Below the pieces are notes generated by a model, which did no database searches, was not told the origin of the DNA, and saw only the letters and a list, made by a program, of their open reading frames with translations. A stretch of DNA of 64,000 nucleotides, taken from the NCBI GenBank assembly GCA_028829895.1, contig CM054177.1, positions 29,029,564 through 29,093,563 on the forward strand, in the 5' to 3' direction. The stretch is from Sinotaia quadrata (Eukaryota; Mollusca; Gastropoda; Architaenioglossa; Viviparidae). The position numbers were made by a program, and so were the translations under genes. The first letter of the stretch is position 1. Every line of letters starts with the position of its first letter. Below, piece by piece: positions 45,852-57,442 of this stretch.

Positions 45852-47543
45852 ACGTGCATGCGTGTGTGTGTGTGTGTGTGTGCACGTGTGTGCATATGTG
45901 TGTGTGCGTACATGTGTGTGTGTGTGCATGCGTCCGTGCACAATCACAAGATGCAAGTGTCCACAACTAAGATCTATTTTAAATAGACATGACCCTAATA
46001 CCTGAGAGAGAGAGATGTAAAGGACTTCAAAAGGTGACATAAACATGACCTTTATACCTGATGGAGATTATAGTAAAGGACTTCAAAAGGTGACATAAAC
46101 ATGACCTTATACCTGATGGAGATTATAGATGTACTTCAAAAGGTGACATAGCCATGACCTATATACCTGAGAGAGATTATAGGTGTAAAGGTGACTAGTC
46201 TTCTTTACTGTTTACTGCCTCTGTTAACCTGTTTATCATGTACTTTATTTCTTATTTGCTGACAGTTATGCATTTTTTAAATAGATTTTTTTCTAGAGTG
46301 TCTGCCATTCTCTCCAACCATTTATTTGAGGCCATAGACAGTTTATTTTTTCATTTGTTTCTTATGTTTAATTTAGGACAAGTTTATTGGTAGATATGTT
46401 GAATTATAGATAGAGTGGTTTTAGTAGATAGTGAGATAAGTAATATTTTTACACCAAATATGCATATCCTACCTGTTATTACAACTTATAGCTTCAATAG
46501 AGTTTAACTCCATATTTGTTGCTGAGAGAAGAATGTTGTTGATTGCTTTGATGGAAGTTTGATACCATCTCTTTTGCTGTGAGAAGATTGTTTATAGCTT
46601 GTATGGAAATTTGACACCATCTCTGCAACTGAGACAAGAATGTAGTTTGTAACTTTTATGGTTGTTTGATGCCCTCTTTGTTGCTGAGAGAAGAATGTCA
46701 TTCATAGTTTACTGACGTCATCTCTATTACTGAGAGAGGAATGTCATTCATAGTTTACTGATGTCATCTCTTTTACTGAGAGAAGAATGTTGTTTGTAGA
46801 TTACTTACACATGCTGTCTATTACTGGAAGATAACACTGAAGTATTCACCACCATTTTTATTTGTATTTTCAGTAACTTTCTTCATGGAACTTAAAACTA
46901 TTAGAGTATTCTGATAACATTATAGGTTTGTTACCATTCAAATAATTTTTTTTTTTTTAGTGCATGCCATTTTTTAAAACTATTTTTTCACACTATGGTA
47001 TGTTTAGATGCCATGTGTTGACAAATTTCAAATACAGGACTATATAACAGAGTTTTATCCAGTGTGTGTTTGTGTGCAGGTATGTCTTGCATATTTTTGA
47101 TATTCTCTCTGTATTAGTGTACATGTATGTAATTTGAGCTGAAACTTTTCCCAAAAGTATTTTGAAGCTCACTTGACTTTGGCTCATGCTATGTTTTTAT
47201 TGTTTAAAACATTTGTATATTAACATATATTAATGTATATTAATTATATTAATTAAACATTTGTATATTAACATTTGTATGTTGTCTTTTTCTCTGACAG
47301 CAGAGGCCAGTAAATAGTACCAAATTAACTTACAAAATTATGTTTAAAACTGACAGTATTTAAATAAGCTGCTGTATTTATCACAGCTAACTTGGCTTGC
47401 TTACCTTGCATTCACTGTTGTAGAAGAAACCAGATGAGAAGAAAGCAGACGAGAAGCCACCAACTCTTCCACCTGTGAAAGAAAAGGAGACGCCTATGTC
47501 TGACAAAGATCCAAAGACATTCAGTGGCTGCATTGTTTCCTAG
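31613..47543 (+). CDS. BROX: BROX: BRO1-domain, CaaX-terminated ESCRT-associated protein (11 exons)
   Basis: Eleven coding segments with correct phases total 1,269 nt (422 aa): 31613-31713, 33705-33908, 35093-35188, 35992-36064, 37874-37979, 39095-39184, 39783-39868, 41394-41475, 42410-42560, 45460-45619, 47424-47543. The start [20 protein letters not shown] closely matches vertebrate BROX, which has about 411 residues. Diagnostic blocks are [74 protein letters not shown] and [20 protein letters not shown]. Residues 1 to about 370 form the BRO1 domain, a banana-shaped helical fold that in this family binds the C-terminal helix of CHMP4 (ESCRT-III). A Lys/Pro/Glu-rich tail leads to CIVS-stop, a CaaX box with Ser last, which favours farnesylation; human BROX ends CYIS. 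Known role of the family: membrane-linked ESCRT adaptor, with BROX acting at the nuclear envelope during repair. AATAAA lies at 47560-47565, shortly after the stop. Confidence 0.96.
31714..33704. other. BROX intron 1
   Basis: AT-rich, single-copy-looking sequence with no repeat array or coding segment. A short gtctgtctgtgtgtgtgag tract lies near 33612. Confidence 0.5.
33705..33908 (+). CDS. BROX: BROX exon 2
   Basis: Encodes [20 protein letters not shown] and on to [14 protein letters not shown]. The acceptor is tttttcactctag|T and the donor GCTGT|GTAAGT. Confidence 0.95.
34845..35000. repeat. Diverged tandem duplication in BROX intron 2
   Basis: Two copies of a segment containing agctttactgagtcagctg and agtgcacaaaccagttattt. 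The remainder of 33909-34844 has no feature. Confidence 0.85.
35093..35188 (+). CDS. BROX: BROX exon 3
   Basis: Encodes [20 protein letters not shown] then [11 protein letters not shown]. The acceptor tattgtttcaaag|G and donor GACAC|GTAAGA keep phase. Confidence 0.95.
35490..35991. repeat. Short-period repeat running into the exon 4 acceptor
   Basis: Degenerate units of about 20-25 bp with tgtcatgtatttattaatg continue to the real acceptor, whose own last bases (catgtatttattaatgttgcag) are one more unit. Confidence 0.85.
35992..36064 (+). CDS. BROX: BROX exon 4
   Basis: Encodes [20 protein letters not shown] then KFVK. Donor GTAAAA|GTGAGT, phase 0. Confidence 0.95.
36105..36840. repeat. Two repeat arrays in BROX intron 4
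   Basis: 36110-36215 has three copies of about 35 bp around taatgtgtttgatacaatct. 36653-36830 has four copies of the 43-bp unit gagttcactagatgttctaa ttgtctactgttatcatctg gta. 36841-37873 is unique AT-rich intron. Confidence 0.9.
37874..37979 (+). CDS. BROX: BROX exon 5
   Basis: Encodes [20 protein letters not shown] then [15 protein letters not shown]. Acceptor ctgtgcag|G, donor GAAG|GTGGTA; the donor is weaker than consensus. Confidence 0.94.
37990..38210. repeat. 20-bp repeat beginning just after the exon 5 donor
   Basis: About ten units of tgtctgttgatgtgctgtat, with several units extended by ttgcttg. The array starts about 10-20 nt inside the intron. Confidence 0.9.
38480..39094. repeat. 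About 39-45 bp repeat running into the exon 6 acceptor
   Basis: The unit has agttatttcaaaatgtttat cctaaaatgcagtgtaatc. Three copies at 38505-38620 are near-identical; later ones decay. Each carries an acag|tta or tcag|tta word like the true acceptor (ccatttacag|TTACACTGG). The same unit supplies the preceding tttatcctttaatgctct. Confidence 0.85.
39095..39184 (+). CDS. BROX: BROX exon 6
   Basis: Encodes [20 protein letters not shown] then ETSQIYTDA. Donor GCAG|GTAGTA. Confidence 0.95.
39783..39868 (+). CDS. BROX: BROX exon 7
   Basis: Encodes [20 protein letters not shown] then KASFYLAC. Acceptor atatatttgcag|AC, donor GCATGT|GTATGT. Loose repeats with tgcagacaacactgg-like words occur upstream at 39520-39650. 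Confidence 0.94.
39869..40829. other. BROX intron 7, left part
   Basis: AT-rich with a short duplication of ttatttattttaataacttg near 40398 and 40436. No coding signal. Confidence 0.5.
40830..41393. repeat. Minisatellite running into the exon 8 acceptor, with decoy acceptors
   Basis: Four 60-bp copies (40850-41105) of agaagtctatgatataatac atttaggcaatcagttacat tgttgtgggatttttaatag pass into shorter variant copies. These have ttttaggcacccagttgcaa (41202), ttttagtcacaaagttacaa (41287) and ttttaggcacacagttacaa (41337). The true acceptor region at 41388 reads the same as the 41337 copy over 22 nt. Confidence 0.95.
41394..41475 (+). CDS. BROX: BROX exon 8
   Basis: Encodes [20 protein letters not shown] then GLQESVK. 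The acceptor ttgcattttag|GCACAC is fixed by phase and by alignment with FYTAYAYCYHGETLL of vertebrate BROX. Donor GTGAAAA|GTATGA. Confidence 0.93.
41460..42110. repeat. About 50-bp degenerate repeat starting at the exon 8 donor
   Basis: Units with gacacactttattatgcat and cttttgcctgcaagaattta recur about ten times. The first copies include the donor context: exon end gaaagtgtgaaaa|gtatgacacattttatt is echoed at 41511 by gaaagtgaaaagtcaggaca cattttgtt. Confidence 0.82.
42410..42560 (+). CDS. BROX: BROX exon 9
   Basis: Encodes [40 protein letters not shown] and [10 protein letters not shown]. Acceptor tttctttgcag|TG, donor CTGAT|GTAAGA. Confidence 0.96.
42561..43630. other. BROX intron 9, left part
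   Basis: Not tandemly repeated. From about 42870 composition becomes less AT-rich with several 60-70 codon open stretches, as in a decayed mobile element, but no recognisable protein motif. Confidence 0.35.
43625..44495. repeat. 48-bp minisatellite, about 18 copies, in BROX intron 9
   Basis: The unit is agcccagagccttacttcct gtgtccattactacatttgt cccccaaa. Copies are 90% or more alike with patterned variants (tactgc / tactac / ttgctac). The unit equals 16 codons, so several frames on both strands stay open for 160-316 codons (for example [16 protein letters not shown]). They lie wholly inside an intron and are taken as non-coding. Confidence 0.96.
44725..44852. repeat. 33-bp minisatellite, 4 copies
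   Basis: The unit is gcactcatctggccaagtta aatttcttaaatt, with perfect or near-perfect copies. 44853-45459 completes the intron with no further feature. Confidence 0.95.
45460..45619 (+). CDS. BROX: BROX exon 10
   Basis: Encodes [40 protein letters not shown] and [13 protein letters not shown], the end of the BRO1 domain and the linker. Donor GAAAAG|GTAGGA, phase 0. Confidence 0.95.
45805..45940. repeat. TG microsatellite with CACG/CATG interruptions
   Basis: A long alternating purine-pyrimidine tract in intron 10. Confidence 0.95.
45985..46190. repeat. About 50-bp direct repeat, 4 copies
   Basis: Copies contain ggacttcaaaaggtgacata aacatgacc and atacctgatggagattata. Confidence 0.85.
46515..46800. 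repeat. Degenerate repeat around 'gctgagagaagaatgttg'
   Basis: About six copies of a 50-60 bp unit with ttgctgagagaagaatgtt and a gatgtcatctc-like segment. 46801-47423 of the intron is AT-rich with nothing recognised. Confidence 0.75.
47424..47543 (+). CDS. BROX: BROX exon 11 (CaaX end)
   Basis: Encodes [20 protein letters not shown] then [19 protein letters not shown] and TAG. The tail is Lys/Glu/Pro-rich, low complexity, then the CaaX box CIVS. Confidence 0.96.
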   Translation, partial: KKPDEKKADEKPPTLPPVKEKETPMSDKDPKTFSGCIVS

Positions 47544-47559
47544 TCTTTGTGCTGTTATT

Positions 47560-48192
47560 AATAAAGGCTAATTTAATGCTTGTAATTCTCCACTTTTTTC
47601 AGTGGTTTAACAATACTAGTGATCAGACTTGTCAACTCCAGCCTAGCTTAGTTTGGTTAATCCAGTTGGATTTACTAGTTGATCACGGGTACATTCTCTA
47701 CCATTGAGCAGACTCTCCGTGATCTTGAGACACCATTGATAGAATAGTAGTTTGTTTATAATGCCATCATTCTTTTCATCATGAATGTATAGTAGAAGAT
47801 AATTTATGTAATTGTGATCGCTGTTCACAGGCTTGCACTATTAATATTCCTTTCAAGAAATGTCCACCAAATGTTCCTACAATCCTGAGAAATGTTTTTT
47901 TAAGCCCTGAACAGACCAGCTTCCTCCCCAACACCTCACACAAAGAAACAGAAGAAAAATATAGAATAAACTTTCACAAACATCGTTCAATTTCTTTGAT
48001 TTTAAAATTATTCATTTGTGATACCAGTCATTAATTTGTGCTTGAAGTGATTTATTTTGTGGTACCAGTTTATTCACTTTATGGTATTTATGTACCTGCT
48101 TATTACAGCCATCCATTTAGTATGAATTTGAATGTTTTTTTGACTGAATCCTCTGAAAGGGAACATATGAATACCGTTTTATAGTAAATAAA
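47560..48192 (+). terminator. BROX: BROX candidate poly(A) signals
   Basis: AATAAA occurs at 47560-47565, 17 nt after the stop codon, and again at 48187-48192. The first would give a very short 3' UTR, so the second or a later one may be the main site. Confidence 0.45.
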
Positions 48193-51100
48193 ATTAAAAT
48201 CTTTGTCTTAGTTTATTATCTGTTGAAAGTAAACTAAAAAATATAAACATTACAAGACTTGCATATATTATTACCAACTCTAAAGTGTTATGCTTTTGTG
48301 CCTAGCTGAACTATTATCTTAAGTGGTTATACTTTTGTGCCTAGCTAATCTATTTAAGCAGTTTTACTTTTGTGCTTAGCTGTACGTGTACTTATTACAA
48401 TTTATGCGAGATAAAATAGTTCCAGCAGAGTTAAAATTGGATGTGAGTTTTGTAGAAAGTTTGTACCCTCATATTCCAGCTGGCTTTGTTAAATTCTCTT
48501 GTGCTTGTATGTAGAGCAACATAATCTTTACCATTTTTTCTTGGCCACTTTAAAATTTAAAAGTTTTGTATAATATGGCACTTATAGTTGTTAATATCAA
48601 TACACAGTTGTTGTTTATTGTCATTTTTGTATGTCTCAAACTTGTTGAATTTATGTAAATATTTTATTGTATATTTAATGTTTTTATTTTGTGCACAGTC
48701 ATCTTACTATGCTAGATTTGTAAGACCCTAAATGGGATTTAAGAAAATGTCACCTGACTTTGTAACTTTAAAAAAAATGTGATCATGTTTTGTTTTTTTA
48801 AACATACTAGCCCATTTACAGATTGCTGTTCATGTTGATTTTCATGGATCATCATCAGAAACCATATCCAACTAGACTAAATAAATTAAATAGAGGAATT
48901 AGTTGATGTTCTGTAATATAGATTAGTTCTAACATATTTGTAGTTAAAGACTTTAGATAAGCATGCAATCTTTCTCATTGAGAAAAAGTGTTGGAACATA
49001 GCAAGCACCAGTTCTACCACCTTGAAAGAAGCAAAAGTAATAGACACAAAACTTTCTGATTGTGGTTTGTAGTCACAGTTTAACATTACAAAGCAGTGCA
49101 TCTTTAGACGCCAGGGTCCTAACAGGACCTTTCATCATACACAAGTGAGAAAATCTGGTGAACTGCCAAAAATCACTTAAGCAACAAATCACCAGAAATT
49201 TACAAATGTAAATCTTTAGTCGCTTTTGACTATTTACCAGACTAAGAAATAGCAAAGCATACATTTTGAATTAAAGTTTGCAAACAATATGTCTGTAGGT
49301 ACCTTTATTCACTTTTGTAATTTTGCCAGACGACGAAGTAGCAAAGCATACATTTAGCTTGCACAGAACTTAATATATTTGGAAAAACTTTAAAGGATAA
49401 TCAAGAGAATGTTAAAAATAAAGATCGAATTTACTAGTTTCCTTAGAGAAATTTGACAGATTTACCTCCCCTTTAATTGAGGGCTTTAGAGGTCATGTCT
49501 AAAGCAAACCAAAATTAAGTTTTTTACAATTCAACACTTATGTAATAAACTTTGTCAGTGTCTTTATAAATAAGGAATTGTATTTTTTTCATCTAAACCA
49601 TTGTGTTTAATGATTACTGATTTATTAAATATAATTTGAAGCATAGAATTGCATTTTACTTAGAATAATATATATTTAATAAACTATGTTAAAAAATAAA
49701 AGTGAAGATTTCAAAATCCTTTGTGTTTTTGTAAGAGTTTCTTCTGATATTTACAATTAATGGTACTTGAAAGTTCTAGAGAGAAAAATCCCTAATAATG
49801 AAGGATTTTTTCTTACAAACCAAAATGAATTAATGATAAGTTTATGGAACAAATGAAAAAAACAATCAGTTTGTATCCACTATTTCTGCACCTCAATAAT
49901 GCTATCATTATGTATACTTTCTTCATGTTAATAAGCAAAATATTTTGATAATTGTTAAATTCATGTAATTAATTACTCACAAACAATATGCAAATTATTA
50001 TGGATAAAGTTCATAATCTGCTTTTTAAAATGGATTGGTATGTAATTTTATTGTAATAGTTATGGTAATGTCATATCCTAGAAAATATGTTTTAAAATGT
50101 TCTGTGTTTTGTTCTATATTTAGCTTAAAATTATATTTGAAAGTAGATATTGTATGTATTTAGTGTAAATGCATCATTCATATATTTTTTAGAGCTCAGC
50201 AGAAAAGGGATGGAAAAAATCCCAGATATCAAATACAGTTCTGCTGTCTTTTCAGTGAAAAAGTAAATGACTTATTAATTTATTTGTGCATAATTATATG
50301 TATAATGTTCATTTGTATACAAGCTTGTAAATAATTTATGCTGACATTAAAACTCATTTGCAGATCTGAACATTTATTTCTCCTAGTTTCCTTTACAGTA
50401 TTCCATCCAAAGTCACACATAAATGTTAATAAGCCAAATGAATAACTTTTCATTTGAGATGATACTCATCAATTTCTTTTGCAACCAAAACCACAAGTCT
50501 TACAAGACATGGATATAAAAACAAAATAGTACAGTCTTTGAAATCATATTTAATAATGTTGTTCTAGTAAGTGATATATATATATATATATATATAAATT
50601 TCAAGAGACAATAAGATGAAGATGTGCTGGCATTTTCTTCTTTATTTTTCCTTTTGGCAGACATTAAAGCTATGTGTTTTAAAAGAAACCATACAAAAAT
50701 TAGGGTGGCCTGAAATGAATGGTGAATCAATTCATGAACAAATCCATCATTCTACAAACAAAACTTGATTACAACTGAACTACATTTCATTATTAGGCAC
50801 CATACATAAAATATTTTCTTAACTGAACCATACATGAAATATTATTCTCTTATACAAATAGAGTAGTTCATTTTTTCTAAGGTGAATGACAACATTTAAA
50901 AGGGAAAAAAGTATTACACTCTATTTTATTTTAATATACACTGTGAGCAAACTCAAATGAATGAACAACAATGATTGCGTTGAAAGGGAAAATGAGCACA
51001 TGATAAACATGGTTGTCAATAAATACACTAAATCTTGTTTTCTTGTGTTGCTATACTTTTATACTTTAGAAGTAAAATCTTCAGCAGAAATCGTTTGCAT

Positions 51101-53630
51101 GCATTCCCATCCTCCTAATTATTAAGCCCATAATGTCAAAGATGATGTTCAATAATAATAAGCAGAACATTTCCATCCCCACCCCAAAATACAAATTTGC
51201 CACAAGTAAAAATAAAGAGAAAGCAAAAGCTTTCTGCACAAAAAAAAATTAAAAAAAAGATTTTAAAAAGGAATGACAAGTAATTGCTGCACTGTAAAAA
51301 ATAAGTGCTAAACATATTTATGAAATGGTGTCACTTTTTGTAGATACTAAATGTATAAAAGAATAATCACCAGTTAGATAAATATTTATCTGTTAAAAAT
51401 AAAATAAATATATTATCCAGTAGATAGCTATAAACAACACATGATTCTGTCTGGATGATGTCTCGCACTTTATAAGTAAAGACACTGAAAGCTTTCTCTA
51501 AGTATTTACAAAATGCTTCTAAACATGTATTATGCCAACAGAAGAGTCAAATATGTTTAGACCCTGTTAGAATTAAATAGACCCACTACACTTTTGCACA
51601 GCATGTTACAATGCATCAAACCCATTAAAGGTTCACACAGCACATGCAAGCTCGCTGAAACGGGAAATGTTTTTTGTGAAGTTCCAATGGCCAAAATGCC
51701 ATTTATTTTGCACATAATGGAGAAATAAATATTTTACAAAGTACTTGGCAATGGATATTTGCTGTGGTATTATAGCATAGTTACCATATTGCCCTTTATA
51801 GTTTATAAATATGTTAAATTACCATATCGTTATCATTTTTAGTGTTCAAAATTTAACATTGCCTTGAAGTTTTGGGTCCTATCTAAATATTTTTACATCA
51901 GTCTGCAGATTAAGTTTTCTTGTACAACAAATCTGTATACACAACATTTAAACCATAATCTTTGTATTATTTATTATTCTTCCTACTCATTTTGGCGAAA
52001 ATGGTTTGCCCTAAAAAAAACAACAAAAAACCCCCCCCCACACACTATTCAGAAAGAAATTTATACTTACTACAAATACCCATTTAGAAGCCCAGCTATC
52101 TTAACATTAAACAATGATTATGAGATAGTCAGTATCCTGAGAAGTGAGTATGCGATTATTGGAAACATTTATGTTGATCTTATAAGTGGTACTTATTGGG
52201 ATAGTAGGATATCCTGAGAAGTGAGTATGCGATTATTGGAAACATTCATGTTGATCTTATAAGTGGTACTTATTGGGAGTAGTTGGGTATCTCATCCCAC
52301 TTCTTTTTTTTTTTTTTTTTTTAAAGTTGAAAAATATATATTTTATTCATCATTATTTAAAAATTTAAATGAAATATTTCCTATCATTACATACTAATTA
52401 ACAGAAATGAAAAGATGATAGGTTGGCTAGAGTAAACAATCATTTGTCTGATTCTTTGCTTTAATAGTTCTAGGTGAAAAATATCAAAATACTAAAAGCA
52501 AGTCAATGTTATCCATCTACATCTAAAATTTCACACACTATTTTCAGAAAGGGTATGAAATTCAAACCCAGTTGAATATTTACAGCACACTAGCTTAAGA
52601 CTTAATTTAAATTGACAACCCTTTTGTAAATTTTACAAAAATAAAATCTTTGTCAAATTCACAAAGTCAAATGCCTTGTGAATGACATAATGTATGAGTT
52701 TACAACAATTTCTATTAATTGTCCAATATTGCATACATCTCTCAGATGTGGTTGTTTAATTTTTAATAGATCAAGTGACTAACACCAAAGTTAACATCAT
52801 GTCATCACAATGGTGTGAAGTTTTTATGTCATATATGCTATGTCCCTCTATAAAGACTTAATAATAAATTTTAAACTCTGAAATCAACATTCTGACAAAT
52901 GTGCAGAAAACCTGTAAAGTGGATGATTCATACCTTTCTTTTGCTTTAAATCAGTTTTATTTCATGTCAATGTTATGTACACACAAAATAGTTTTGCTGC
53001 ACATTTCAAAGCAGGTTATAAACAGTTTTGTTTAACCAGGCTTCGATGTATTTATACAGAAATTGGTCTCGTTTCATATTATCAGAGACTATACAAAATG
53101 TATGTATACAGAAATTGGTTTTGTTTCATATTTCAAAGCAAATCATGAAAAGTTTTTCATTGTGCTTCAAAGAGAACATGGAAATGGAGCAAAGGAGACA
53201 ATGATGTTATTACAAGTTGGTTATAGTAATGTATATATATAATAAGTGGTTTATTTTTCAAAATTCAATAAGTATTAAATAAGCATTATGATTTAATATG
53301 CATAGACTAATAAAATCATCAAAAACACTTTATGCAACCTTAGCCATAATAAGATCACAGCTGAAGAGCATAACATTAAGCAACCAATCAACTTCTGCCA
53401 TCTTTCATCTACAAGGCCATTCACTCTTCAGTACAAATTCAAAAAACCTTTCCAACATATTTGTGAACAATCAAATTCTTATCTTTTAACTCCAACAGGA
53501 AACAGTAGCACTGGAATTAAAATTAAACATTTAAAATCGCTTACAGAAAAGAAAAAGGGAAAGACTAAAATTTAGGTAATTTCACTCGTGCAAACTACTG
53601 CAACGAGCATTTAGACAAAACACTACACTA
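48193..53630. other. Convergent intergenic region, left part
   Basis: AT-rich DNA between the 3' ends of BROX (+) and the kinase gene (-). It could include long 3' UTR. It contains a TA tract at 50574-50596, a 68-bp duplication at 52136-52275 (gaagtgagtatgcgattatt), a T-run at 52304-52322, and no supportable gene. Confidence 0.45.
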
Positions 53631-53631
53631 C

Positions 53632-53800
53632 CAAATCTAGCTTCCCACCCAATCTAACTATCCACCCAATGTAGCTGCCCAACCAATTTAGCTATCCACC
53701 CAATCTAACTATCCACCCAATGTAGCTGCCCAACCAATTTAGCTATCCACCCAATGTAGCTGCCCAACCAATTTAGCTATCCACCCAATCTAGCTACTTT
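53632..53800. repeat. 18-bp repeat, about 9 units
   Basis: Units of the form ctatccacccaatctaact and ctgcccaaccaatttagc alternate, giving a 36-bp higher-order pattern. Confidence 0.88.
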
Positions 53801-55850
53801 TCTAACATTCATCATATCCAATTCTCTCTCCCTCAACCCATCCAATTCCCCTTCAAACTATCAGAATATGATCAGGTGACCCGTTTGTCCATGAATAAGT
53901 GAACATTTACATCTGTACTACTTTACCTGTTTGACTGTATGCACCATGGTCAGAGCCTATTTCTAATTCACTATGCTCAGAGCTTCTATAATTCACCATG
54001 TATAAGGCCTTGACCCAATATCAATGTGTTTGTTTAAGGCTCAAAGCCAGGCTCTGCTTTTATATGAACAACCAAATGAAATTTTAACTTCACGACTTTA
54101 CTCTTTACAGCCTTCAAAAAAAGTTTTTAATAACATTCCATTGCACTAAATCTGCGAGTACAAGAAAATGACTTTCTGGCCTTCTTTTGTTAAACTTACA
54201 AATGAAATTGAAATTGTTTTGTATTTAACTGAAAGCAAGACTAGAAAATTGCCTAAATAAATGAAGACTGAATAAATTGTTCACTTACTCTGAAAAAAAG
54301 AAAAGAAAGAAAAGAAAATCATTCCTAATAATGCTAACCTGATAAACCAAAACTTTCAGACCAAAACTTAAAATCATCCACTAAAATACATACTTGCTAA
54401 ATTGATAAACATTTGTTCCATCCCAAGAAATAGAAAAATCATCTCCCAAAATTAAAACACCAATATATTATTCCAGAAACCTAAAAATTGCCCACAAAGT
54501 AAATCCTTATCATTTCCCCAAACATTAATTTATTTTGCATTAAAAACAAAAGAATATTTTTTAAAAACAAAATGTGCAGATTTACATTTAATGGGAAAAT
54601 ATAAACATTATCCTAATATAAATCTAAAGCAGTGCAATTACTGAATGGAGAAAAGTACTTTTCTGATTGTCTCAGATATGCAAAAATTCAATCAAATAAC
54701 AAAATTCTCGGCAGTAAAATTGATGAACAGAGGGGTAGTGCCAGTAAACAATTTATTTTTTATTTACTTTTTCTTTTTTTCGTGTCACCAAGAATATGAT
54801 AATCCTTTTTCTGTTGTTGCTTTACAGCCACTGAATGGTCAAAAAGAGGTACAGTGGTCATTCCTGACCAAGCAAAATTGCATCTTGAAGAACAATAATT
54901 ACTGCAGCCAGACAAACCAAAACATTGTTTCCCCTAGCTGTAAATTTGCATATAACAATTTCCACATAATACTTTCACAATTCAGAATTGCAACTGCAAA
55001 AATGCTGTGTCATTGTCTAGCTACCACCCCCAAAATTAGTGGTGCATGTCAGTTGAAGACAACACACCAACACCAAACTATTTAACCATGATACTTAAAA
55101 TGCTAAAATGAAAACATCTAAACTTTGAAAAGTAATAAACATTTCTTAAGCCTTACACAAAATGATGTCAATAAAAGGATATGCAGTGCAAGATGATGAC
55201 AAATGTGCAGCAAAGAAATGGCTCCAAATTGTAGATTTTGGTTACACAAGTTTATGCAGAAAAGAAATGACTCCATTGTTCTAGATTCTGGTTACACCAA
55301 TACACCAATGTCTAAGGAAAACTGCTCCTTAGCCACATTTCATGCACCTCTTTTCTAAGAGAACATCACAATTTGTATTGTAAGTGGTGAAGAGGTAAGA
55401 GTGGAGTGGTGGGGATGCAATGCAATATTTTCCTCAACACAAATCCCTTTCCTCCTTGCAGTAAGGGAACACGCTTGTAAGAATCATGCAATATACACTT
55501 TTCCTCCATCCAAAGACACATTCCTTGTCTTTTAACACAGGTAGCATGTGACCATTTGTCTATTAGTAGCATAATGTTATCAAATCAATGCACTGATGGA
55601 TAGAACTGAACAGACAAATGATGGGGTATTTTCAGGAGGCTGCCATGGAAATATCCTTATAGAAGATCAAATAATCACCTCTGTATTTTAATGTTTACAA
55701 GACCAACCCACAATTTTATTTTTTTAATTTAAATAAATGTAGGACATGATGCATTTTAGATAACATTACACAAACATGGAAATTCAATCTATCAATCTAA
55801 ATATACCAATAATTCATTCCTAAAAATTTACCATTCTGACAACCTCTCCA
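53801..55850. other. Intergenic, middle part
   Basis: AT-rich. An open stretch of 146 codons at 54645-55085 has no domain, no splice context and AT-driven composition, and is not called. A loose duplication around aaagaaatggctccaaattg lies near 55213-55300. Confidence 0.4.
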
Positions 55851-56965
55851 CTTCTTTCAATCACATCATTTCACTTCTTTGCTTAATTATCTCCTTGCTT
55901 CAATTCTTTAGTCTGAAATCTATCCACTTCTATCCTGTAAACTCCCAAATTTCATCTTTATAAACTTCCTACTTCTATTCTTACAAACAATTTTGTCTTT
56001 ATAATCTCCACTTCAATCATTAAATCACTTCTAAACTAACAATCTCAATTCTAACCTTACAAAGAAATCACTTTTCTCTTTATAACTTCTATCCTTAGTA
56101 ATATCTCCCTATCGTTTATAATCTCCCATTTGTCAATCTTTTCAGACAGTCTCATCAATCTCAATATCCTTACAATCTCAATTATAATTACAATCTTCTA
56201 TCTATCTTTGGAATGTCCTATTTATTCTTAGAAACTCCTGTCTATGCTTAGTGTCCTATCTATGCTTACTGTTTATCCTTAAAATGCCTTATCTATCCTT
56301 AAAATGTCCTATCTTTAAAATGTCCCATCTATCCTTACTCCTCAAAATACCTGTCTTCTCACTACTTTTGTTCACACTACTATTCTTACAACCACATAAA
56401 ATCTATCCTTACTGCTGCCCTCTTTTATCCCTCAAGCATTTCTAGATTTTAGAATCATAACCACTTCTGTTCTTACACATCACACTACTATTCTTACATT
56501 CTCACCATCTCTATCCAAAAAGTCTTTCTTCTATCTTCAGAATTTCTGTACTTCAACTCTCCGTTAATATCTCTACAATCTTCTCATTTCTATTCTAATA
56601 ATCATCTCGCCAATCACAACTCTTCTATCCACACAATTTTTTCAATTTCAATCCTTATATACTTCATTATTATTTTTACAAACGCATCTTTTCACAATCC
56701 ACACACTTCCATCCTAACAATTACATCATTTTTATCCATCAATCCACACATTCCATCCTAACAATTACATCAATTGTATCCATCAATCCACATATTTCAC
56801 CCTAACAATTCCATCCTTTCTATTCAGCAATCTGCACATTTCATCCTAACAATTACATCTTTCTAGCCATCAATCCATACTCCATCTTCCAAACCCATCA
56901 CTTCTATTTAAATAATTACACCATTTCTATCCCTCAATCTGCACGCTTCCATCCTAGCATTAACA
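55850..56965. repeat. Pyrimidine-rich degenerate repeat, about 1.1 kb
   Basis: The plus strand is strongly C/T-biased with many copies of words such as cacttctatccttacaatc, tccatcctaacaattacatc and aaatgtcctatctatcctta. It lies downstream of the kinase stop codon and so would be purine-rich in that transcript if included. Confidence 0.7.
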
Positions 56966-57442
56966 ATCACACGTTACACTTATGTCCATGCTATCAACCT
57001 CTTTTGTGATGTGAAATATCTACCACATTGATCCTGAGTTCATTCACACAACTGTTGTGAAGAATATATATGGGCTGTCTTGGCTTCCTGAGAGCTCCAA
57101 ATTAGAAAAAGAGAAGTTTGATCAATTATTCATTAAAAAAAAAATTCACAGTATATATGCTCCACTTAAAATTAAACAGTTTTCTCTCCACATTATAATA
57201 ATTTGTTTAACCATCGTCGTCTGTTCAGAACTGTAAAATATTTTCTTTAATTTGGGCTAAAAACATGCCACATTCTTTGGGAAATGTGTTCATTTTCCCC
57301 CCAAATCAGTCCATATTACTTTATGTTGATGAGAACTCAAAATGGCCTCCAGGGAGGCAGCGAAGTGACTGAGAAAAAAGTGTCTCCAAGTCTGGCATGT
57401 TGCTTAGTTAGCATCTGGTCGCTGCACCCCCTGGCCCACAAG

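Noticed and set aside
51864..52217. 117-codon plus-strand frame
   Set aside because: AT-rich chance frame across a homopolymer run and a 68-bp duplication; no motif.
54645..55085. 146-codon plus-strand frame
   Set aside because: AT-driven composition (FFIYFFFFS), no domain, no splice context, intergenic between convergent genes.
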